From positions 1-11,363 of the forward strand of contig DKGH01000110.1 in the NCBI GenBank assembly GCA_002453165.1: 11,363 nucleotides of DNA, written 5' to 3'. The notes beneath the pieces are model-generated. The model had not been told where the DNA came from. It saw only the letters and a program-made list of their open reading frames with translations, and searched no databases. This document shows, in pieces, positions 6,858 to 11,363 of this stretch (positions are counted from its first letter, which is position 1; each line of letters starts with the position of its first letter). A program made the translations under genes and the position numbers. This stretch comes from Verrucomicrobia bacterium UBA6775. GTDB lineage: Bacteria > Verrucomicrobiota > Verrucomicrobiia > Limisphaerales > UBA1096.

Positions 6858-7790
6858 TCAGGAATTGAACTTGAGTTTCGGGTTGAGGGTGACCTGCAGG
6901 ATGTCAACGACCAGGTTGAGTAGGACGATGAGTGTCGCGTAAAACATCACCACCCCGAGTACTAGCGTGTAGTCCCGGTTGAACGCGCTCTGTACGAAGT
7001 CCTTACCGAGGCCGGGGATGTTGAAAATTGTCTCGATGACAAACGATCCCGCGATCAACCCAGCCACCGCCGGCCCCATGAAGCTGATCACCGGGAGCAG
7101 GCCCCCGCGCATCGCGTGCTTTATAATTACACGCAGGCCGGAAGCTCCCTTGGCCTTGGCCGTGCGGATGTAGTCCTGCGTGAGGATATCGAGCATGCCA
7201 CCGCGGGTGAGCCGCGAAATGTAGGCGGCGTAAAAGAGGCCAAGCGTTAGCGACGGCAGGATCATGTCCGCATGGAAAATTGCATCCCCGTCAAAACCAC
7301 CCCAGCCGGTGGCCGGCAGTAATTTAAGTTTGAGTGCGAAGATGTACATCAGGATCGGCCCCATCACGAATGTCGGCAGACAGATGCCGATCATCGCTAG
7401 TGATGAAGGAATGTAATCGATGAACGAATTGGGTTTCAGCGATGCAACGGCACCGAACAGAACTCCGATGCCAAGCGCAATGGTGATGGCAAAAAAACCG
7501 AGTTTAAACGAAACAGGGAACTTTTGCTTGATGATGTCCCCAACCGTTCGGTTGGGGTACTTGAATGACTGCAGCTTCGGGAGGTTGACCAGATACTGGT
7601 AGAATTGAATATACAGTGGCTTGTCCAGGTTGAACTGCTTGTTCAACTGCTCGCGCACTTCGGCTGTGACCTGTTTGTCGTCGTCAAACGGGCCGCCCGG
7701 GGCCAAGCGACACATGAAAAACGTCATCGCCGCGACGCACAGCAAAACCGGGATGGTTTCAAGGATTCGCCGTAAAATGAAAACGAACAT
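6858..7790 (-). CDS. oppB: Oligopeptide ABC transporter inner-membrane permease OppB
   Basis: 310 residues with six likely membrane helices (about 9-27, 92-117, 125-153, 175-194, 232-254 and 277-300). The opening MFVFILRRILETIPVLLCVA and the segment LAPGGPF are diagnostic for OppB/DppB permeases. The EAA loop is DYIRTAKAKGASGLRVIIKHAMRGGLLPV (about 206-234) and contacts the ATPase dimer. It ends NPKLKFNS and stops two bases before the oppC start. The ATG (7790-7788) lies 36 bases after the oppA stop; the perfect 14-bp palindrome at 7799-7812 is in that gap, only 8 bases before the start codon, and may affect oppB translation or mRNA stability (inference). Confidence 0.96.
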   Translation of the reverse strand: MFVFILRRILETIPVLLCVAAMTFFMCRLAPGGPFDDDKQVTAEVREQLNKQFNLDKPLYIQFYQYLVNLPKLQSFKYPNRTVGDIIKQKFPVSFKLGFFAITIALGIGVLFGAVASLKPNSFIDYIPSSLAMIGICLPTFVMGPILMYIFALKLKLLPATGWGGFDGDAIFHADMILPSLTLGLFYAAYISRLTRGGMLDILTQDYIRTAKAKGASGLRVIIKHAMRGGLLPVISFMGPAVAGLIAGSFVIETIFNIPGLGKDFVQSAFNRDYTLVLGVVMFYATLIVLLNLVVDILQVTLNPKLKFNS

Positions 7791-7798
7791 CGTGCCTG

Positions 7799-7812
7799 CG
7801 CTTGGCCAAGCG
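7799..7812. repeat. Perfect 14-bp palindrome CGCTTGGCCAAGCG between oppA and oppB
   Basis: Intercistronic palindrome; as RNA it can form a 5-bp stem with a GGCC loop. It is identical to 1103-1116 and 9496-9509. No T-run follows, so it is not a standard terminator. Confidence 0.8.
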
Positions 7813-7826
7813 GGGTGGGTCGGTAC

Positions 7827-9470
7827 CTATTCTTTCAACTTGCTCAGGTCGAGGTCCACATGCTTCCACGGATGATGATCCAGCACGTTGGCATGCCAGT
7901 TTTTCACCGCGGGATGCAGCGCATAGACGCGGGTGTAAATGTAGATGGGGATTATCGGCAGTTCGTTCATCAGGATTTCCTCCGCCTGTTGAAACACCTC
8001 GAGCCGTGCAGCGGGATCCTTGGTGACTGCGGCCTTGCGGATCAGCGCGTCATACTCCGGCTTGGACCAGCCGGTTTGGTTTTGCTGACTCCACGACGTC
8101 CACATGTCGAGGAAGGTGTTCGGATCAGGATAGTCACCCGTCCATCCGGCACGGCTCACTTGGTAATCCATCTCGCGTTGTCGGTCGAGGTATACTTTCC
8201 ATTCCTGATTTTGCAGCGTCACATTGATGTTCAGGTTTTTCTTCCACATCTGCTGAATTGCCTCGGCGATGATGCGATGGCCCTCGGTGGTGTTGTAGAG
8301 AAGATCCAGCGAAGGGAAGCCCTTGCCATCGGGGTAGCCTGCCTCGGCCAGAAGGCGCCGGGCCTCCTCGACATCACCGCCGATCCGGGCCCGGGCTGTG
8401 TAGCCGGCAACTCCGGGTGGCGTGAAGAAATCCGCCGGCATCTGCTCTCCCTTTGTCACGTTTTTCACGAGACTTTCGCGGTCGATCGCCATGGCGAGCG
8501 CCTTCCGTACGCGAACATCGTCACACGGTTTTCGAGTCACGTTGAAGCGATAAAAATACGAGGCCAAGTGTGGCTTGATACGCAACTCATCAACGTAGTT
8601 GGCCTTGTAGGTTTCAATCTTGTCGTTGTGGAGATTGTAAATATTGTGGATCTGCCCCGCGCGAAACGTGTTCTCCTGCGTGGTCTCCAGTTGGATGGGA
8701 TAAAAGTGAATCTCGTCCAGCTTGGTCGTGGCGGCGTCCCAGTAAGTCTTGCTTTTTACTACGACCAACTTCCGGTCGAGTTCCCATGACTTCAAGGTGA
8801 ACGCTCCGTTGCCTACGAAGTTTTCAGGCTTTGTCCAGCCGCTGCCGCGCTTGGTCATCCCGTCGTGCTTTTCCACCGTGGCAATGTGAACGGGGAACCA
8901 AGTGTAGTGATTGAGCAGCGAGAGAAAGTAGGGCGTCGGTGCGTTCAGCGTGATTTGAAGCGTCCGCTCATCCAGCGCCTTGACCCCAACCTTGGAGAAA
9001 TCCGTCAACTTGCCGGAGCTGTAATCCTCGGCACCCTCCATGACAAACAGCATGTACGCATACTTCGAGGCAAGGGCAGGGGTGAGGATGCGCTTGTACG
9101 ACATCGCGAAGTCGTTCGCAGTGACCGCATCCCCGTTGGACCACTTGGCATTCTCACGAAAGTGAAACGTGTAAACCGTGCCGTCCTCGGAGATGTCCCA
9201 TTTTTCCGCCACACCCGGAACCGGATGTAGGTCAACCGGATCCTCGGCAACCAGACCTTCGGTCAGCGAGGCGATGATGTGGTGCTCGGGAACACCCGTG
9301 ACAACGTGTGGATCCACATCCTCCGGTTCAGAGCCGACTGTAATTTTCAGGATTTTTAACTCGGAGCCGCCCGGTTCGCCGGAGCCGTTTTCGTTCCCTC
9401 CGGGACCGCAGCCGATCAGGATTAAAGAGGCGAGGCCAATCGCGGCCAGGGAGATCATTCGATGGATCAT
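7827..9470 (-). CDS. oppA: Oligopeptide-binding lipoprotein OppA (SBP family 5)
   Basis: 547 residues from the ATG at 9470. It is the extracytoplasmic receptor that captures peptides and delivers them to OppBC. The N-terminus is a lipoprotein signal: hydrophobic stretch, then lipobox LIGC with the lipidated Cys at residue 21, then a Gly/Ser/Glu-rich linker (22-38). The family-5 pattern follows (VAEKWDISEDGTVYTFHFRENAKWSNGDAVTANDF, about 87-121), as do RKALAMAIDRESLV and WTGDYPDPNTFLDMW further on, all typical of the OppA/MppA group. Length is normal for the group. Upstream in-frame starts exist (ATG 9494, TTG 9506), but they add a charged extension ahead of the lipoprotein signal, and the TTG lies inside a palindrome; ATG 9458 is also possible. 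It is the first gene of the minus-strand transporter operon. Confidence 0.95.
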   Translation of the reverse strand: MIHRMISLAAIGLASLILIGCGPGGNENGSGEPGGSELKILKITVGSEPEDVDPHVVTGVPEHHIIASLTEGLVAEDPVDLHPVPGVAEKWDISEDGTVYTFHFRENAKWSNGDAVTANDFAMSYKRILTPALASKYAYMLFVMEGAEDYSSGKLTDFSKVGVKALDERTLQITLNAPTPYFLSLLNHYTWFPVHIATVEKHDGMTKRGSGWTKPENFVGNGAFTLKSWELDRKLVVVKSKTYWDAATTKLDEIHFYPIQLETTQENTFRAGQIHNIYNLHNDKIETYKANYVDELRIKPHLASYFYRFNVTRKPCDDVRVRKALAMAIDRESLVKNVTKGEQMPADFFTPPGVAGYTARARIGGDVEEARRLLAEAGYPDGKGFPSLDLLYNTTEGHRIIAEAIQQMWKKNLNINVTLQNQEWKVYLDRQREMDYQVSRAGWTGDYPDPNTFLDMWTSWSQQNQTGWSKPEYDALIRKAAVTKDPAARLEVFQQAEEILMNELPIIPIYIYTRVYALHPAVKNWHANVLDHHPWKHVDLDLSKLKE

Positions 9471-9495
9471 TGTAGAATAATGGATGGATCGCATC

Positions 9496-9515
9496 CGCTT
9501 GGCCAAGCGCTTGGT
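9496..9515. repeat. 20-bp repeat with palindrome CGCTTGGCCAAGCG, upstream of oppA
   Basis: Identical over 20 bases to 1103-1122 inside the M1 gene; the palindrome is 9496-9509. It lies 26 bases upstream of the preferred oppA start and would fall inside the gene if the TTG at 9506 were used. Confidence 0.85.
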
Positions 9516-9527
9516 CAGCGAAACGGC

Positions 9528-9539
9528 GCAAAGCTTTGC
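9528..9539. repeat. Perfect 12-bp palindrome GCAAAGCTTTGC
   Basis: Self-complementary site between the two GCCAAGCG-type palindromes upstream of oppA. It could be a protein-binding site or part of a larger fold; no known operator was recognised. Confidence 0.6.
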
Positions 9540-9553
9540 CGCTTAGCCAAGCG
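9540..9553. repeat. Near-palindrome CGCTTAGCCAAGCG
   Basis: Differs by one base from the 14-bp palindrome at 9496-9509. The two centres are 44 bases apart, about four helical turns, a spacing compatible with a paired operator (inference). Confidence 0.6.
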
Positions 9554-9636
9554 AAAGTCAACTTTGAGAGAGTCTAAGCATCAGGAATGTTGAAAAAAGC
9601 CACCCGTTCAGCGAAGATTTCTCCGACAGGTCAACT

Positions 9637-9933
9637 ATGAACAACGCATTAACCAACGAAAAAATTGAGGAAACCTTGGCCAAGCTGCCGGGCTGGACCT
9701 TCGCCGAGGACAAACTTAGCCGGGAATACCGGTTCGCTAATTTCACAGAGGCGATGGGCTTTATCAACGAAATGGCCTTCGCCTGTGAAAAAGCCAACCA
9801 CCACCCGGAACTGTTTAACGTCTATAGTAGAGTGGAAATAGGACTCACCACCCACGATGCCGGCAACAAAGTAACCCAAAAGGATGTGGATTTGGCGGCT
9901 GAACTCGAAAAAATAGCCAACAAAAGAGTCTGA
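9637..9933 (+). CDS. phhB: Pterin-4a-carbinolamine dehydratase
   Basis: 98 residues, the usual full length. The family signature is complete: E51-KAN-H55-H56-P57, Y63 after five residues, H73 after nine more, and D83. H55, H56 and H73 correspond to the catalytic histidines. The opening LAKLPGWTFAEDKLSREYRFANFTEAMGFINEMAF is also typical. The enzyme dehydrates 4a-hydroxytetrahydrobiopterin, recycling the cofactor used by aromatic amino acid hydroxylases; in bacteria lacking these, other pterin roles have been proposed. No hydroxylase gene is in the window, so its pathway here is open. ATG 9637 has a weak AGG-type site about 7 bases upstream. It stands alone, divergent from oppA. Confidence 0.95.
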   Translation: MNNALTNEKIEETLAKLPGWTFAEDKLSREYRFANFTEAMGFINEMAFACEKANHHPELFNVYSRVEIGLTTHDAGNKVTQKDVDLAAELEKIANKRV

Positions 9934-10103
9934 CACCCAACTTTTAAGTTGCTTAAAACCATGTATTTGGGCATAAATGGGGCATTGCGACAGCCGATAA
10001 ACAGGCACGTTCAAAAAAAAATAAAAAATATTGAAAAAAGGGGTTGACGGCCCCGGGCGTGTCTGGCAAGTTGGCGGCGCATACGGAAAACATTCCAATT
10101 AAA
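9934..10103. other. Intergenic region upstream of the exported-protein pair
   Basis: 170 bases. Just after phhB is a small stem CAACT/AGTTG (9938-9951) without a T-run. An A-rich run (about 10011-10040) is followed by TTGACG (10044-10049), which resembles a -35 with an upstream AT element, but no acceptable -10 lies 16-18 bases further on. A promoter for the following pair is expected here, but its position is not resolved. Confidence 0.5.
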
Positions 10104-10742
10104 ATGAGAACTAAAACACTACTTCTAACAGCATTTGTCGGCGCGTTGGGATTCACTGCAGCTCAGGCTCAAGTGTACTCAGTCAACGCGGTAGGATATG
10201 TAAATAAGAGCATTCCGGCCGGTTTCTCGATCGTTGCCAATCCTCTTAACAATGGTGAAAACAAGGTTGCAGACGTTTTTGGCGCAAACCCTGGTGCACT
10301 GACTGTTTATCGCTTCGGTGATGCCGGTTTTGCCATTAACTCTTACGACGCAGACTTCGAAGAATGGGAAAACGGAGATGACGTAATTAACCCAGGCGAA
10401 GGTTTCTTCGTTCTGAACTCTGGTGACGCCGTGAACATCACTTTCGTGGGTGAAGTCCCTCAGGGTGACTTGAGCAACGCTCTGCCAAAGGGTTTCTCTA
10501 TCCGCAGCTCCCAAGTTCCTCAATCTGGTAAGTTGGACGCCGATCTCGGTTTCCCGACCGATGAGGGTGTGACTGTTTATCAGTTTGGAGCAGCTGGTTA
10601 CTCTATCAGTGCTTATGACGCTGACTTTGAAGAGTGGGATACTGCTGACGGTGCAGGCCCGGTTGTAGGGGTTGCAGAGGGTTTCTGGGTGTTGCGCGAA
10701 TCTGCAACTAACTGGACTCGCTCTTTCACCACCAGCGAATAA
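10104..10742 (+). CDS. Exported protein of VYSVNAVGYVN type with internal duplication
   Basis: 212 residues from the ATG at 10104; the frame is open further upstream from a TTG at 10044, but that would bury the signal peptide (MRTKTLLLTAFVGALGFTAAQA, cleavage after about residue 22). The mature protein opens QVYSVNAVGYVNKSIPAGFSIVANPLNN, a pattern I recall in many Verrucomicrobiota secreted proteins of unknown function. It contains two copies of a ~85-residue unit offset by 90 residues: GFSIVA... TVYRFGDAGFAINSYDADFEEW (to about 117) and GFSIRS... TVYQFGAAGYSISAYDADFEEW (from about 127), each ending in a Gly-Phe-Phe/Trp-Val-Leu strand. The copies differ at many synonymous sites, so the duplication is old. 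There are no membrane segments or cysteines. It is acidic, beta-rich by appearance and possibly a surface or matrix protein (inference). No good Shine-Dalgarno sequence is seen. Confidence 0.88.
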   Translation: MRTKTLLLTAFVGALGFTAAQAQVYSVNAVGYVNKSIPAGFSIVANPLNNGENKVADVFGANPGALTVYRFGDAGFAINSYDADFEEWENGDDVINPGEGFFVLNSGDAVNITFVGEVPQGDLSNALPKGFSIRSSQVPQSGKLDADLGFPTDEGVTVYQFGAAGYSISAYDADFEEWDTADGAGPVVGVAEGFWVLRESATNWTRSFTTSE

Positions 10743-10797
10743 TAGCTGGTAGATAATAATAGATTTCTGGTAAGAATAGAAAACCAAACCAAGAAAA

Positions 10798-11313
10798 ATG
10801 AAAAAATTAGTAGCATTATTGGCATGTACAGTTATTGCGACCTCTGCGTTTGCGCAAGGTACAGTTAACTTCACAAACTTAAAGCCGACCAAGCAGATTC
10901 TTACTGACGCTGCTGGAGCGAAGCTTGAAGGCGCATGGGCTCAGCTATATGCTGGCAAAGCAGCCGACAACTTGAGTGCTGTAGGCAGTCCTGTTGCCCT
11001 TTATGAAGGCAAAAAAGCAGGTTACTTCAGTGGTGGTTCTGTTGACGTTGGGTTCAACGGTGCCGGTTTCTTTCAGGTTAAGGCTTGGAAGGGTGCTAAC
11101 TCATTCGAAGCAGCTGCTGCCACTAACGGCGCAGAAATCGGTATGTCTAACGTGATCGGTTTGACGCCTGGTGATTCTACCGCAAGTCCTCCGGGTCTTC
11201 CGGCTGACTTGGCTGGTTTGGAAGCTTTCAGCCTCACAGTGGTTCCCGAGCCGGGTACTATTGCTTTGGCTGTGTTGGGATTGGCGGCATTCTTTGTCCG
11301 TCGTCGCAAATAA
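10798..11313 (+). CDS. PEP-CTERM sorting-domain exported protein
   Basis: 171 residues. The signal peptide MKKLVALLACTVIATSAFAQ is followed by GTVNFTN, a common mature start in Verrucomicrobiota PEP-CTERM proteins. The C-terminal sorting signal is complete: VPEP (149-152), a hydrophobic helix (GTIALAVLGLAAFFV) and the basic end RRRK. Such tails are recognised by an exosortase (EpsH/XrtA-type), which removes them at the membrane during export, often for exopolysaccharide-associated proteins; no exosortase gene is in the window. The central region (LEGAWAQLYAG, VALYEGKKAGYFSGG, GAGFFQVKAWKG) has no function I recognise. It starts 55 bases after the upstream exported-protein gene, so the two may share a transcript that ends at the strong terminator just downstream. 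The leader is A-rich and lacks a Shine-Dalgarno sequence. Confidence 0.93.
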   Translation: MKKLVALLACTVIATSAFAQGTVNFTNLKPTKQILTDAAGAKLEGAWAQLYAGKAADNLSAVGSPVALYEGKKAGYFSGGSVDVGFNGAGFFQVKAWKGANSFEAAAATNGAEIGMSNVIGLTPGDSTASPPGLPADLAGLEAFSLTVVPEPGTIALAVLGLAAFFVRRRK

Positions 11314-11334
11314 CTTAGTTGGTGTGTTCTCATT

Positions 11335-11363
11335 AAGCCGCCCGGAAGGGCGGCTTTTTTTTT
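11335..11363 (+). terminator. Strong intrinsic terminator after the PEP-CTERM gene
   Basis: A perfect 9-bp stem AAGCCGCCC/GGGCGGCTT (11335-11343 with 11348-11356) with a GGAA tetraloop is followed directly by a T-run to the window end. It sits 21 bases after the PEP-CTERM stop codon and ends the rightmost transcription unit. Confidence 0.95.

Larger units (their letters stand above)
9471..9636. promoter_or_regulatory. Divergent upstream region of oppA (minus) and phhB (plus), rich in palindromes
   Basis: 166 bases separate the divergent starts. Within 58 bases it carries the palindrome CGCTTGGCCAAGCG, a palindrome GCAAAGCTTTGC and a one-mismatch copy CGCTTAGCCAAGCG. TTGACT (complement of 9556-9561) could be a -35 for oppA, but the spacer leads to CAAAGC, which is a poor -10. 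Upstream of phhB, CAGG at 9627-9630 is a weak ribosome-binding match. Confidence 0.55.

Noticed and set aside
7815..8789. Plus-strand open frame (324 codons) opposite oppA
   Set aside because: Antisense shadow of a clear binding-protein gene; no domain pattern.
9938..9951. Stem CAACT/AGTTG after phhB as a terminator
   Set aside because: Only 5-6 AT-rich base pairs and no T-run after it.
10044..10072. TTGACG as a -35 for the exported-protein pair
   Set aside because: At 16-18 bases downstream there is only GC-rich sequence or CAAGTT, not an acceptable -10; alternative sigma use cannot be judged.
10044..10103. Upstream TTG start for the VYSVNAVGYVN-type protein
   Set aside because: It would place about 20 non-conserved residues ahead of a textbook signal peptide.

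Overview
The window looks like chromosomal DNA of a Verrucomicrobiota-type bacterium (inference). The main evidence is at the right end. A short secreted protein begins, after its signal peptide, with QVYSVNAVGYVN, and next to it is a PEP-CTERM protein whose mature part begins with GTVNFTN. I associate both styles with that phylum. Most start codons have no convincing Shine-Dalgarno sequence, and most of the window is moderately GC-rich.

Layout, left to right. (1) 1-339: the 3' part of a HIT-family nucleotide hydrolase/transferase gene. (2) 340-586: a non-coding gap with a near-perfect CCCTCTCCC inverted repeat. (3) 587-3235, minus strand: a large exported M1 zinc aminopeptidase with C-terminal HEAT-like repeats and a coiled coil. 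(4) 3236-3379: an AT-rich divergent control region. (5) 3380-5409, plus strand: oppD and oppF, the two ATPases of an oligopeptide ABC transporter, overlapping by 4 nt. (6) 5402-9470, minus strand: an operon reading oppA, oppB, oppC and then a small GxxExxY-family gene. Its last gene collides tail-to-tail with oppF. (7) 9637-9933, plus strand: a pterin-4a-carbinolamine dehydratase. (8) 10104-11313, plus strand: the two small exported proteins, closed by a strong intrinsic terminator.

How the genes fit together (inference). The surface or periplasmic M1 aminopeptidase and the complete Opp importer form a peptide-scavenging locus. The peptidase and oppD diverge from one shared control region. 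The importer is unusual because its ATPases and its permease/binding-protein genes are on opposite strands and converge.

Points worth a second look: the oppDF pair lies in a sharply AT-richer block (38-48% GC in three lines I counted by hand, against 57-60% in two flanking lines), and the 9-bp direct repeat AGACTAAAT sits exactly at its start and stop codons. Both ATPases lack two of the three C-terminal cysteines usual in the family. The GxxExxY protein appears to have lost its nuclease catalytic residues. The palindrome TTGGCCAA, extending to CGCTTGGCCAAGCG, is heavily over-represented in the GC-rich part and absent from the AT-rich block. I found no complete new defence or mobile system, and no CRISPR array, tRNA, rRNA or transposase gene.
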